From: Xylanimicrobium pachnodae JCM 13526 = NBRC 107786
Lineage (GTDB): Bacteria > Actinomycetota > Actinomycetes > Actinomycetales > Cellulomonadaceae
NCBI GenBank assembly: GCA_001592145.1
Contig: BCWJ01000001.1
Span: 267,594-331,593 of the forward strand
Reading direction: 5' to 3'
DNA: 64,000 nucleotides
Both the position numbers and the translations under genes were made by a program. This document shows, piece after piece, positions 1 to 10,718 of the stretch (within the stretch, counting starts at the first letter, position 1; each line of letters starts with the position of its first letter). The notes beneath the pieces were generated by a model, which was given only the letters and a program-made list of their open reading frames with translations, was not told where the DNA came from and searched no databases.

Positions 1-1
1 G

Positions 2-724
2 ATGACGCGCGACCAGGACGGCCGCTCGACCCGGTGGGACCAGCACCGGGCCGCCCGCCGCGCCGAGCTGGTGAACGCCGCCCGCAAGGCGGTGCACCAC
101 CACGGACCCGGCGTGTCCATGGACGACATCGCCGCCGAGGCCGGCACCTCGAAGTCCATCGTCTACCGCTACTTCGCCGACAAGGCCGGGTTGCGCCTCG
201 CCGTCGCCACCGCCGTCGTCGCCGACATGCACGACGCGCTCACGCAGGCCGCCGCCGCCGCACCCACCCCGCTGGGCGGGCTGCGGGCCATGGTCCGCGT
301 GTACCTCGAGATGATCGAGCACTCGCCCCGCGTCTACTGGTTCGTCACCCGCACCACCCTCGCCGGCGTCGAGCCCGACGCCGACGACGCCGGTGAGGCC
401 GGAACCGTCGGGGAGTCGGCGCTCGCGGCCTACCTGGACTCGGTCATCGAGGTGGTGGCCCGCCCGTTCGCGGAGCTCGCCGGGGTGCCCGACGACGTCG
501 CCGCCGCGTGGGCCGCCGGCGCCGTCGGGCACGTGCGCGGCGCCGGCGAATGGTGGCTGGGCCGCCGCGAGGCGGGCACCACCACGCTCACCCGAGAAGA
601 ACTCACGGAGCACGTGACGCTCTGGCTGTGGCGGGGACCCGTCGGGGTCCTGCCCACCAAGGACCTTGCGACCGCCGCTCCCACCACCACCGATCACAGC
701 ACGAACCAGGGGATTCAACGATGA
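2..724 (+). CDS. TetR/AcrR-family transcriptional regulator
   Basis: A 240-residue TetR-type repressor. The N-terminal helix-turn-helix is plain at about residues 20-65, including AGTSKSIVYRYFADK, and is followed by an all-helical ligand-binding domain of normal length. Its stop overlaps the start of the acyl-CoA dehydrogenase gene (ATGA at 721-724), so the two are translationally coupled and probably one operon. By family analogy it would repress itself and its partner and be released by an acyl-CoA or fatty acid; the ligand is inference. The ATG is the second base of the window, so a longer N-terminus upstream cannot be excluded. Confidence 0.85.
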   Translation: MTRDQDGRSTRWDQHRAARRAELVNAARKAVHHHGPGVSMDDIAAEAGTSKSIVYRYFADKAGLRLAVATAVVADMHDALTQAAAAAPTPLGGLRAMVRVYLEMIEHSPRVYWFVTRTTLAGVEPDADDAGEAGTVGESALAAYLDSVIEVVARPFAELAGVPDDVAAAWAAGAVGHVRGAGEWWLGRREAGTTTLTREELTEHVTLWLWRGPVGVLPTKDLATAAPTTTDHSTNQGIQR

Positions 725-2841
725 CGACCACCGCCGACCAGATCACCGCCGCGACCGGGGACACGACGCTCCCGGCGTCCGCGCCCAGCCGCCCGTCCCG
801 CACGTCGCCTGCCGGCGGCCCGCGGATCGACGTCACCGCCCTGCACCAGGCGCTGCTGGGCCGCTGGCCCACGTGGCGGGCCAAGGCGCGCGCCCACGCG
901 GCCGAACCGCGGTTCTGGAAGGACGACTCGTTGCCCATGGCGGAGCATCGCGAGCGCGTGCTGGGCCAGGTGAAGATGCTGGCGGCGGACCCGGAGCACC
1001 AGGTGTGGCTCGCCTACCCGAAGCGCCTGGGCGGCCAGGACTCCCCGGGGGCGAACCTGGCCGGCTTCGAGGAGCTGGCCATCGGGGACCCGTCGCTCCA
1101 GATCAAGGCCGGCGTGCAGTTCGGCCTGTTCGGTTCCGCGATCTGGCAGCTCGGCACGCCCGAGCAGCAGGACCGCTGGCTGCCGGGCGCGATGGACGTG
1201 TCCGTCCCCGGCGCCTTCGCGATGACGGAGAAGGGTCACGGCTCGGACGTCGCGTCGCTGGCCACCACGGCCACGTACGACGCCGAGGCGGGCGAGTTCG
1301 TCATCAACACCCCGTTCCGCGGCGCGTGGAAGGACTTCCTGGGCAACGCGGCCAAGGACGGCCTGGCCGCCACGGTGTTCGCGCGGCTCATCACGCGCGG
1401 TCCCGGTGAGACGCAGGACACCGACTACGGCGTGCACTGCTTCTACGTGCCCATCCGCGACGAGGCCGGCGAGTTCCTGCCCGGCGTGGGCGGCGAGGAC
1501 GACGGCCTCAAGGGCGGCCTCAACGGCATCGACAACGGCAGCCTCTGGTTCGACCACGTGCGTGTGCCGCGCGAGAACCTGCTGGCCCGCTACGGCCAGG
1601 TCGCGGCCGACGGCACCTACACCTCCCCGATCGCCAGCCCCGGGCGCCGGTTCTTCACCATGCTCGGTGCGCTCGTCCAGGGCCGCGTCTCGCTCGACGG
1701 CGCCGCCGGTTCGGCCACGCGCATCGGGTTGGCGATCGCCGTGCGCTATGCCGAACAGCGCCGCCAGTTCGCGGGCGCGGCGCCCGACGAGGAGGTCACG
1801 CTGCTCGACTACGCGACCCACCGCCGCCGGCTGATCCCGCTCGTTGCTGAGACGTATGCGCTGCACTACGCGCACGAGCGGCTGCTGGACATGTTCGACG
1901 ACGTCTTCAGCGGGCGGAACGACACGGAGCAGACGCGGGCCGACCTGGAGACCATGGCCGCCGCGATGAAGGGGACGTCCACCACGTTCGCGCTCGAGGC
2001 CCTCCAGGAGTGCCGCGTGGCGTGCGGTGGCGCCGGGTTCATCACCGAGAACCGCATCGTGTCGCTGCGTGCCGACATGGACGTGTACGCCACGTTCGAG
2101 GGCGACAACACGATCCTGCTCCAGCTCGTGGCCAAGCGGCTCGTGGGCGACTACGGCAAGGATCTGGGCCGGCAGGTCAAGACCGCCCAGGGCAAGGCAC
2201 GGTACGTGGCGGGGCGGGCGGCCGACGTCGCCCTGCACCGGTTCCCGCTGCGCCGCGCCGCCCAGGCCGTCGCGGACGTCACCCGCCCCGACAGCGGTGC
2301 GGTGTTCGACGTCGCCCTGCAGCGCGCGCTGCTCACCGAGCGGGTGGCGGCCAAGGTCGAAGCCCTGGCCCTGGGCCTGCGCCCCGCGCAGAAGGCCGAC
2401 CCTGCCGAGGCCCAGCGGATCTTCGACCGTCACCAGGTGGCCCTCATCGACGTCGCCCGCTCGCATGCCGAGCTGGTGCGCTGGGACCTTTTCACCGAGG
2501 CGGTCGCGAGCACCAAGGACGCGGGGACGGCCGTCGTGCTGGGCTGGCTGCGCGACGAGTACGCGCTCACCGTCATCCGGCGCGACCTGGGCTGGTTCGT
2601 GGCCAACGGCCGCCTGACCGGCTCGCGGGCACGTGCGCTGGACGGCGAGCTGGACGCCCTGGAGCGCCGCCTGCGCCCCCACCTGCTCGACCTGGTCGAC
2701 GCGTGGGGCCTGGGCGACGACCACCTGCGCGCCGTCATCGCCACGGGTGTGGAGCAGGAGCGCCAGGACGAGGCACGCGCGTACTACGCGGCCCAGCGGG
2801 CGGCCGGCACGCTGCCGACGAAGGAGAAGCGGGGCCGCTGA
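721..2841 (+). CDS. acyl-CoA dehydrogenase/oxidase family protein
   Basis: A 706-residue acyl-CoA dehydrogenase-fold flavoprotein. The length and the extended C-terminal helical half resemble acyl-CoA oxidases and FadE5-like dehydrogenases rather than the 380-residue classical enzymes. The flavin/substrate core is seen in GAFAMTEKGHGSDV (about residues 163-176), RVSLDGAAGSATRIGLAIAVRY and CGGAGFITENRI. It would oxidise an acyl-CoA at the alpha-beta position in fatty acid degradation, in the cytoplasm. The ATG at 721 overlaps the TetR stop; an in-frame reading open from 508 is only the upstream shadow. Chain length and choice of electron acceptor (oxygen or ETF) cannot be told from sequence alone. 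Confidence 0.88.
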   Translation: MTTTADQITAATGDTTLPASAPSRPSRTSPAGGPRIDVTALHQALLGRWPTWRAKARAHAAEPRFWKDDSLPMAEHRERVLGQVKMLAADPEHQVWLAYPKRLGGQDSPGANLAGFEELAIGDPSLQIKAGVQFGLFGSAIWQLGTPEQQDRWLPGAMDVSVPGAFAMTEKGHGSDVASLATTATYDAEAGEFVINTPFRGAWKDFLGNAAKDGLAATVFARLITRGPGETQDTDYGVHCFYVPIRDEAGEFLPGVGGEDDGLKGGLNGIDNGSLWFDHVRVPRENLLARYGQVAADGTYTSPIASPGRRFFTMLGALVQGRVSLDGAAGSATRIGLAIAVRYAEQRRQFAGAAPDEEVTLLDYATHRRRLIPLVAETYALHYAHERLLDMFDDVFSGRNDTEQTRADLETMAAAMKGTSTTFALEALQECRVACGGAGFITENRIVSLRADMDVYATFEGDNTILLQLVAKRLVGDYGKDLGRQVKTAQGKARYVAGRAADVALHRFPLRRAAQAVADVTRPDSGAVFDVALQRALLTERVAAKVEALALGLRPAQKADPAEAQRIFDRHQVALIDVARSHAELVRWDLFTEAVASTKDAGTAVVLGWLRDEYALTVIRRDLGWFVANGRLTGSRARALDGELDALERRLRPHLLDLVDAWGLGDDHLRAVIATGVEQERQDEARAYYAAQRAAGTLPTKEKRGR

Positions 2842-2863
2842 GGCGGCCGGTCAGGCGGTGGCG

Positions 2864-3169
2864 TCAGGCGGTGGCCCCGCCTGGGAGCCCGCCTGGGAGC
2901 CCGCCTTGGAGCCCATCGCCGAGCTCGTCCGGCTCGGCGGGCTCCGGGGTCGGGCGGGTGCCCAGCGTGATCAGGGGGGCCGTGGCGGTTGCGGCGGCGG
3001 CGTCGGGCGCGGGGCGGGGCGGGGTGAGCAGGCCCAGCACGAACGCCGCGACCAGGCCCACGGCGAGCGCCGTGGTCGCGACGACCAGGCGGTCGACGCC
3101 GAGTGCCACCCCCAGGACGACGCCGTCCACGACGGCGATCGCCGCACCGGTCACCAGCACGCCCTTCAT
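2864..3169 (-). CDS. small membrane protein of unknown function
   Basis: A 101-residue protein. The ATG at 3169 follows an AAGGGGG ribosome-binding site. It has two hydrophobic segments, at about residues 3-22 and 30-48 (LVVATTALAVGLVAAFVLGL), then an Ala/Pro-rich cytoplasmic or exported tail ending in GGLPGGLPGG repeats. I recognise no family. It converges on the acyl-CoA dehydrogenase gene with only about 20 bp between the two stops. The reading frame could be extended 24 codons upstream, but that stretch lacks a good start signal. Confidence 0.55.
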   Translation of the reverse strand: MKGVLVTGAAIAVVDGVVLGVALGVDRLVVATTALAVGLVAAFVLGLLTPPRPAPDAAAATATAPLITLGTRPTPEPAEPDELGDGLQGGLPGGLPGGATA

Positions 3170-3420
3170 GACGCCCGCCCCCTTCGTGCTCTTCCTCCAT
3201 CTGACGACGAACGGTGACCGGCCGCATCCCGGAGGCGTCACACGCGGGTCGGCGCCCGCAGTACCGCCGTCGACCCGTGCGGCCGTACCTCTCGCTCGGA
3301 AGCACGCGACGGGTTGGGGGTGCCGACCGCATGGTGGACGGTGGCAATGAGGGCCACCGGCCTCGTTAGCATCGCGATCGTTCGGAGTTATCGGTGGGGA
3401 TGATGAAGGGAGTGGGGCCC

Positions 3421-4062
3421 GTGGACGTTGCTTCGCCCGTACTTCTTGTCCACCCGATGGGGTTCGGCGCCGACTACTGGTCGGCCTCCACGGGGCGCAA
3501 CGTCGTCGCCGTCACCCTTCCGGGATACGGCACCGCGCCGGGCCCGTTCACGGTGCGCTCGGTGATCGACGCCCTCGTGGACGCCGCGGCCGGTGCGGGT
3601 GGTGGTGGGGCGGTCGACGTCGTCGGCGTCTCCCTGGGGGCACGGCTCGCAGTCCTCCTCGCAGCGGAGCGTCCCGAGCTCGTGCGGTCGCTCGCGATCT
3701 CCGGGCTCGGTGCCGACCCGGCGCCGGTTGCCAGCGCCCTGAGGGTCCTGGCGCTGAGACTCATGCCGTCGTCGGCTCTGACACAGCGCAGTTCGCAGGC
3801 CTCGAAAGGGGCCGCTGTCGCGACGGCCCGGGCGATGCGCGGCGTGCGCATCGTCCCGGTACTGCCACAGATCACGGTGCCCACGATGGTGTGGTGGGGC
3901 GACCGGGACACGCCGACCGAGCGGCCCTCGCGGGCTGCCGCCGCGGCGATTCCTGGGGCGCGGCTCGACGTGGTGCCCGGGGGAGGCCACCTGTGGACCC
4001 GTGACGACCCCGCCGAGTTCGAGCGCCGCCTCGGCGTGTGGCTCCGGGCCGTCGGAGACTGA
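3421..4062 (+). CDS. alpha/beta-hydrolase fold protein
   Basis: A 213-residue alpha/beta hydrolase. The oxyanion region HPMGFGADYW comes first, then the nucleophile elbow GVSLGA, an acid candidate in WWGDRDTPTE and the catalytic His in GGGHLW, in the canonical order. The GTG at 3421 is chosen because AAGGGAG sits 8 nt upstream; ATG codons at 3400 and 3403 lie inside or upstream of that Shine-Dalgarno sequence. The protein is short for the family because the cap domain is minimal. Substrate is unknown; esterase or hydrolase activity is the most one can say. Confidence 0.75.
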   Translation: MDVASPVLLVHPMGFGADYWSASTGRNVVAVTLPGYGTAPGPFTVRSVIDALVDAAAGAGGGGAVDVVGVSLGARLAVLLAAERPELVRSLAISGLGADPAPVASALRVLALRLMPSSALTQRSSQASKGAAVATARAMRGVRIVPVLPQITVPTMVWWGDRDTPTERPSRAAAAAIPGARLDVVPGGGHLWTRDDPAEFERRLGVWLRAVGD

Positions 4063-4191
4063 TCGGCGTCGCGGCTAGACTGGCGGCGCGCTGCCCGCGC
4101 ACCCACACCCGCCACCGCCGACGCCGGAACCGCGCCCTGTGCGCGGAGCTCACCCGGTCCGTGGCACCGTGCGAAGCCTTCAGGGAGCTTG

Positions 4192-6492
4192 ATGTCCGCC
4201 TCCGCCGTCCGCCCCACTCTTGACACCGTCGAGAACGCCGCCGCCACCCCCGACGAGGTGCAGCCGTACGCGGAGCTGGGCCTCAAGCCCGACGAGTACC
4301 AGCGCATCCGGGACATCCTGGGCCGCCGCCCCACCGCGGCCGAGCTCGCCATGTACTCCGTCATGTGGTCGGAGCACTGCTCCTACAAGTCCTCCAAGGT
4401 GCACCTGAAGAAGTTCGGGGAGCGCGTCACGGACGAGATGAAGCAGAACCTGCTGGTGGGCATCGGCGAGAACGCCGGCGTCGTCGACATCGGTGACGGC
4501 TGGGCCGTGACGTTCAAGGTCGAGTCGCACAACCACCCGTCGTTCGTGGAGCCGTACCAGGGCGCCGCGACGGGCGTGGGCGGCATCGTGCGCGACATCA
4601 TCTCGATGGGCGCGCGCCCCGTCGCCGTCATGGACCAGCTCCGCTTCGGCGCGGTCGACCACCCCGACACCGCGCGCGTGGTGCACGGCGTCGTGAGCGG
4701 CGTCGGCGGGTACGGGAACTCGCTCGGCCTGCCGAACATCGGCGGCGAGCTCGTGTTCGACGGGTCGTACCAGGGGAACCCGCTGGTCAACGCGCTGTGC
4801 GTGGGCGTGCTGCGCCACGAGGACATCCACCTGGCCAACGCGTCCGGCATCGGCAACCAGGTCATCCTGTTCGGCGCGCGCACGGGCGGCGACGGCATCG
4901 GCGGCGCCTCCATCCTGGCCTCCGAGACGTTCGAGGACGGCGTGCCCGCCAAGCGCCCGTCCGTGCAGGTGGGCGACCCGTTCATGGAGAAGGTGCTCAT
5001 CGAGTGCTGCCTGGAGCTGTTCGCGGCCGGCGTGGTCGAGGGCATCCAGGACCTGGGCGCGGCCGGCATCTCGTGTGCCACCTCCGAGCTCGCGTCCAAC
5101 GGCGACGGCGGCATGCACGTGTTCCTGGACGACGTGCTGCTGCGCGACCCGTCCCTGAACGCGGGCGAGATCCTCATGTCGGAGTCGCAGGAGCGCATGA
5201 TGGCCGTGGTCACCCCGGCCCGGTACGACGAGTTCGTGGCCATCTGCCGCAAGTGGGACGTCGAGTTCTCCGTGGTGGGCGAGGTCAACGACTCGGGCCG
5301 CCTCACGATCGACCACCACGGACAGCGCATCGTGGACGTCGACCCGCGCACCGTCGCCCACGAGGGGCCCACCTACCACCGGCCCTACGCCCGCCCGGCC
5401 TGGCAGGACGCCCTGGTCGCCGCGTCGTCGTCGTCGCTCCCGCGGCCGACGACGGCGGACGAGCTGCGGGCGACGGCGCTGCGCCTGCTCGCCTCCCCGA
5501 ACCTCGCCTCCAAGGCGTGGGTCACCGACCAGTACGACCGGTTCGTGCAGGGCAACACCGCGCTCGCCCAGCCCGACGACGGCGGCGTGATCCGCGTGGA
5601 CGAGTCCACGAACCTGGGCGTGGCCCTGGCCACCGACGCGAACGGGCGCTACGCCAAGCTCGACCCGCGCACCGGCGCCCAGCTCGCGCTGGCCGAGGCG
5701 TACCGCAACGTGGCCGTCTCGGGTGCGACGCCCATGGCGGTGACCGACTGCCTCAACTTCGGCAGCCCCGAGAATCCCGACTCGATGTGGCAGCTCGTCG
5801 AGGCCATCGAGGGCCTGGCCGACGCCTGCCAGACCCTGGGCGTGCCCGTGACCGGTGGCAACGTGTCGCTCTACAACGAGACCGGTGCCCCTGGCCTGGT
5901 CGACTCCGCCATCCACCCCACCCCCGTGGTCGGCGTGCTGGGCGTGCTGCCCGACGTGCGCGAGGCGGTCCCGTCCGGCTGGCGGTCCGAGGGCCTGTCG
6001 GTGGTGCTGCTCGGCACGACTCTGGACGAGCTCGACGGCTCCGCCTGGGCCGACGTCGAGCACCAGCACCTGGGCGGCGTGCCCCCGCGCGTCGACCTGG
6101 CGGCCGAGAAGGCCCTCGCCTCCGTGCTCATCGGGGCGCGCGCGGCGGGTGCCGTGGCCGCCCACGACCTGTCCGAGGGCGGCCTGATCCAGGCCCTCCT
6201 GGAGTCGTCGCTGCGCTACGGCGTCGGCGTGCGCGCCTCCGTCGCCGGGGTCTCGGAGCGCGACGGCGTCTCGACGTTCGCCGCGCTGTTCTCGGAGACG
6301 ACGGCGCGGGCCCTCGTGGCCGTCGAGCCCTCTCGCGTGGCCGACCTGCTCGCCGCAGCGGCGTCGGCCGGGGTGCCCGCCCTCGAGATCGGCACCACGG
6401 GCGGCGACGCCGTCGTCGTCGATGACGTGACCATCGCGCTCGGCGAGGCCCGCGAGGCCCACACGGGGACGCTGCCGAAGCTCTTCGCCTGA
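4192..6492 (+). CDS. purL: phosphoribosylformylglycinamidine synthase subunit PurL
   Basis: The small-type PurL (766 residues) catalyses ATP-dependent conversion of FGAR to FGAM in purine synthesis, using ammonia delivered by PurQ with PurS bridging. Diagnostic motifs are [10 protein letters not shown] near residue 60, [22 protein letters not shown], and [12 protein letters not shown] in the second half of the tandem AIR-synthase-like fold. The ATG at 4192 is preceded by AGGGAG; an in-frame TTG at 4189 is too close to it. purQ and purS are not adjacent, but purF and purM lie about 18 kb downstream. A strong hairpin follows at 6497-6539. Confidence 0.97.
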   Translation: MSASAVRPTLDTVENAAATPDEVQPYAELGLKPDEYQRIRDILGRRPTAAELAMYSVMWSEHCSYKSSKVHLKKFGERVTDEMKQNLLVGIGENAGVVDIGDGWAVTFKVESHNHPSFVEPYQGAATGVGGIVRDIISMGARPVAVMDQLRFGAVDHPDTARVVHGVVSGVGGYGNSLGLPNIGGELVFDGSYQGNPLVNALCVGVLRHEDIHLANASGIGNQVILFGARTGGDGIGGASILASETFEDGVPAKRPSVQVGDPFMEKVLIECCLELFAAGVVEGIQDLGAAGISCATSELASNGDGGMHVFLDDVLLRDPSLNAGEILMSESQERMMAVVTPARYDEFVAICRKWDVEFSVVGEVNDSGRLTIDHHGQRIVDVDPRTVAHEGPTYHRPYARPAWQDALVAASSSSLPRPTTADELRATALRLLASPNLASKAWVTDQYDRFVQGNTALAQPDDGGVIRVDESTNLGVALATDANGRYAKLDPRTGAQLALAEAYRNVAVSGATPMAVTDCLNFGSPENPDSMWQLVEAIEGLADACQTLGVPVTGGNVSLYNETGAPGLVDSAIHPTPVVGVLGVLPDVREAVPSGWRSEGLSVVLLGTTLDELDGSAWADVEHQHLGGVPPRVDLAAEKALASVLIGARAAGAVAAHDLSEGGLIQALLESSLRYGVGVRASVAGVSERDGVSTFAALFSETTARALVAVEPSRVADLLAAAASAGVPALEIGTTGGDAVVVDDVTIALGEAREAHTGTLPKLFA

Positions 6493-6496
6493 CGCC

Positions 6497-6539
6497 GGTT
6501 CGACAGGCTCGACCGTCGGTGGTTGAGCCTGTCGAAACC
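6497..6539. terminator. terminator-like hairpin carrying a dispersed GACAGGCTCAACC repeat
   Basis: An almost perfect 18-bp inverted repeat, GGTTCGACAGGCTC at the left and GAGCCTGTCGAAACC at the right, starts 5 bp after the purL stop. It would end purL transcription. The stem sequence is related to the hairpin at 8037-8072 and belongs to a repeat type I recall as common in Micrococcales genomes. Confidence 0.75.
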
Positions 6540-6589
6540 ATGCCCCGGCCCGCTCCACCCTCGTAAGATGGGACGAGGGAGGGTCGCGG

Positions 6590-6979
6590 ATGACGCCTCA
6601 GGTGCTGCTTCTCCTCGTCACCGTCTCGGCCTGGGCCGTGGTGGGTGTGACGGTGCTGGTTCGTGCGTCCGCCCGTTCCCGTCGGCGGCGTCGCGAGTAC
6701 CTGCGCCGCCAGGTCGAGGGGGACCCCCTCGACACGCTCGTCCTCCAGGTTCAGCTCGGTCAGATCGCCACCGAGCTGCGGCGTCTGTCCGACTCGCGCG
6801 GTTTCGCCGTCGCCCACCACACGCGCGCCGCGCAGGCCGCCTACGACGCCCTGCTCGCGGAGGCCTGCCGCCGCGCCGGCATCCCGGTCGAGGGCCCGGC
6901 CCACGTGACCGACGTGGCCCGCGAGGCGGAACGCCTGCGCGAGGAGCTGGAGCTCACCGAGCGCGGCTGGACGTGGTGA
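6590..6979 (+). CDS. hypothetical protein with N-terminal membrane anchor
   Basis: A 129-residue protein. One hydrophobic segment at about residues 5-25 (VLLLLVTVSAWAVVGVTVLV) is followed by an arginine-rich stop-transfer (SARSRRRRREYLRR) and a charged, helical cytoplasmic domain rich in Ala, Glu and Arg. A GAGGGAGG ribosome-binding site precedes the ATG. It lies alone between the purL terminator and the convergent esterase gene. No family recognised. Confidence 0.7.
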   Translation: MTPQVLLLLVTVSAWAVVGVTVLVRASARSRRRRREYLRRQVEGDPLDTLVLQVQLGQIATELRRLSDSRGFAVAHHTRAAQAAYDALLAEACRRAGIPVEGPAHVTDVAREAERLREELELTERGWTW

Positions 6980-6985
6980 TCCCGC

Positions 6986-7924
6986 TCAGGCCGCACGACC
7001 GTGCGCCAGGAGCCAGTCGATGATCGTCCGGCCCGCGTCGGGCGTCCAGGTAGGCACGTGGCGGGCGCCGTCGATCGCCCACAGGCTCACCTCGGTGCTG
7101 TCGGCGCACCCCGACGACGTGCTCACGGTCGTCTCCGCGCCCGGCCGGGTCTGCTCCAGGTCGAGCGGCGCGCCGGTGACCGGCGCGGCCGTGCAGTCGT
7201 CCAGGGTTCGCCACGCGTCGACCGTCGCCTGCGCGCCGGGGTAGCCGCGGCCCGAGCCGTTGCTCCCGCCCGTGAAGGTGATCGACTCGTCGGCCGTGCC
7301 CTGCACCTGGAGCACGCTGACGGGTTGAGAGGGCTGGCATGCCGCCGGGTCCTGCGCCTGCTCGCCCGAGATCGACACGACCGCCGCGACCAGGTCGGCA
7401 TGGTCGCACGCCATCCGCAGCGCCATGAACCCGCCGTTGGAGTGCCCGACGACGAAGACCCGGTCGGGGTCCACGGCGTACTGGCTCTCCACCGTGGTGA
7501 TCACCTGCGCGAGGTACGCGGAGTCGTCGACGTTCACGGAGTAGAAGTTGCAGCACGCGTTGGTGGCGTTCCAGAACTCGTCGCCGCCGGCGTCCGTGGT
7601 TCCCTCGGGGACGGCCAGCAGGAAGCCTTTGTCGTCGGCCAGGCCGGGAAGCCCCAGGTAGCTGCTCAGCTCGCTGCCGTTCGACGTGTACCCGTGCAGG
7701 CCAACGACGAGCGGCGCGGGCGTGTCCGCGTCGTACCCGGTCGGGACGGTCAGGGCGAAGGGACGGTCGTCGAGCGCGACGGACCCCGAGGAGCCCGCGG
7801 CGATCGCTGGGGACGGTGCCGTGCTGGGCTGCGCGGCCGACGTCGGACCGGAGCAGGCGGCGAGGGCGAGCACGGCGATGACGGTCAGGGCGGCAGCACG
7901 CCGCAGCGTCGAGGTCCGGGGCAT
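6986..7924 (-). CDS. LpqC-like secreted esterase lipoprotein (PHB depolymerase/feruloyl esterase family)
   Basis: A 312-residue exported alpha/beta hydrolase. The N-terminus is a lipoprotein signal peptide ending in LALAAC (Cys about residue 23), so the mature protein should be tethered to the outer face of the membrane. The nucleophile is in GHSNGG (VVGHSNGGFMALRMACDHADL); the first glycine-rich strand is VVGLHGYTSNG, and the catalytic His is near WAIDGARHVPTW. This pattern matches the LpqC/polyhydroxybutyrate depolymerase-feruloyl esterase family. The substrate could be a plant feruloyl ester or a polyester; sequence does not decide. Confidence 0.85.
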   Translation of the reverse strand: MPRTSTLRRAAALTVIAVLALAACSGPTSAAQPSTAPSPAIAAGSSGSVALDDRPFALTVPTGYDADTPAPLVVGLHGYTSNGSELSSYLGLPGLADDKGFLLAVPEGTTDAGGDEFWNATNACCNFYSVNVDDSAYLAQVITTVESQYAVDPDRVFVVGHSNGGFMALRMACDHADLVAAVVSISGEQAQDPAACQPSQPVSVLQVQGTADESITFTGGSNGSGRGYPGAQATVDAWRTLDDCTAAPVTGAPLDLEQTRPGAETTVSTSSGCADSTEVSLWAIDGARHVPTWTPDAGRTIIDWLLAHGRAA

Positions 7925-7978
7925 CCGTCGATGATGGCGCGCGCGGCGTGGCCGCGCCAGACGTGACGGTGCTACCGC

Positions 7979-8016
7979 AGTGGCACTTTTGAGGGCCTAC
8001 GGCAAGAAGTGCCACT
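7979..8016. repeat. 10-bp inverted repeat AGTGGCACTT / AAGTGCCACT
   Basis: Perfect 10-bp arms separated by 18 nt in the 165-bp gap between icd and the esterase gene. It lies some 55 bp upstream of the esterase start on the minus strand, so it could be an operator or a second hairpin following icd. No recogniser is known to me. Confidence 0.5.
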
Positions 8017-8036
8017 CGAACGGCAGATATGCGGCG

Positions 8037-8072
8037 TCGGCGGGCTCAACCACCGGGGGTTGAGCCCGCCGA
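8037..8072 (-). terminator. terminator hairpin downstream of icd
   Basis: Perfect 15-bp arms (TCGGCGGGCTCAACC and its complement) with a 6-nt loop, 18 bp beyond the icd stop on the minus strand. The arms are a diverged version of the purL terminator repeat at 6497-6539. Confidence 0.75.
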
Positions 8073-8089
8073 AACCCGCGGGGGATGGG

Positions 8090-10309
<2,220 letters not shown>

Positions 10310-10366
10310 GCGCGGCGTCGCTCCTGGGTGCAGGGCCGCCGCGGGGAGCAGCGGTCGGGGGAGTTT

Positions 10367-10387
10367 TCTCGACATCAAGATACTTGA
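10367..10387 (-). promoter_or_regulatory. composite palindromic operator upstream of icd
   Basis: TCTCGACATCAAGA (10367-10380) is an imperfect 14-bp dyad and TCAAGATACTTGA (10375-10387) is a second dyad sharing its half-site. Three TCnnGA-type half-sites are therefore phased within 21 bp, in an AT-richer patch 58-78 bp upstream of the icd start. This looks like a repressor or activator site controlling the TCA gene. The cognate protein is not encoded nearby. Confidence 0.5.
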
Positions 10388-10478
10388 CGGTCCCTCGGCG
10401 GGGAAACGACCGGCGCCGGCGGCAACCACTCATCGACGATCGCGTCTCAAAAGCAAGTCTCAATATATGGATGACCCG

Positions 10479-10508
10479 TTGATGTGCTGACAGGGTGCCG
10501 TCTAAGGT
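10479..10508 (+). promoter_or_regulatory. promoter for the SAM-IV riboswitch transcript
   Basis: TTGATG (10479-10484) and TAAGGT (10503-10508) are spaced by 18 bp, a good fit to the housekeeping actinobacterial -35/-10 pattern. Transcription would start near 10515, just ahead of the SAM-IV aptamer. Confidence 0.6.
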
Positions 10509-10531
10509 CCCCCCACGGAGCCTTGACGGCT

Positions 10532-10656
10532 CCGGGTCATGAGTTCCGACGCCGCTCCCGTCGCCCACCGCCCCTGGCGGGCACGACGGAGAGCGGGAAG
10601 CCCCGGCTCGTCGGACGGCAACCCCCGCGCGGGTGGGTGCCCCGGGTGAGGACCAG
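10532..10656 (+). ncRNA. SAM-IV riboswitch
   Basis: The aptamer core matches the actinobacterial SAM-IV class: GGTCATGAGT at 10535, the AAGCCCCGGCTC segment, CGGCAACCCCC near 10616, then GGGTGGGTGCCCCGGGTGAGGACC closing P1 (GGTC at 10535-10538 with GACC at 10651-10654). It senses S-adenosylmethionine and normally represses sulfur-assimilation or methionine genes when SAM is plentiful. Two hairpins follow: 10661-10674 and a perfect 7-bp stem at 10687-10703 that sits directly before the ribosome-binding site at 10706-10712, so control is probably at translation initiation. Confidence 0.88.
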
Positions 10657-10718
10657 GCCAGCCGCTCGGGCGGCATGACAACGCGAGCCGCCCCGTGGGC
10701 GGCATGAAGGGAGCCGTG

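Noticed and set aside
4180..6558. A 792-codon minus-strand frame opposite purL
   Set aside because: Shadow of purL; the His/Arg/Gly-rich translation has no family pattern.
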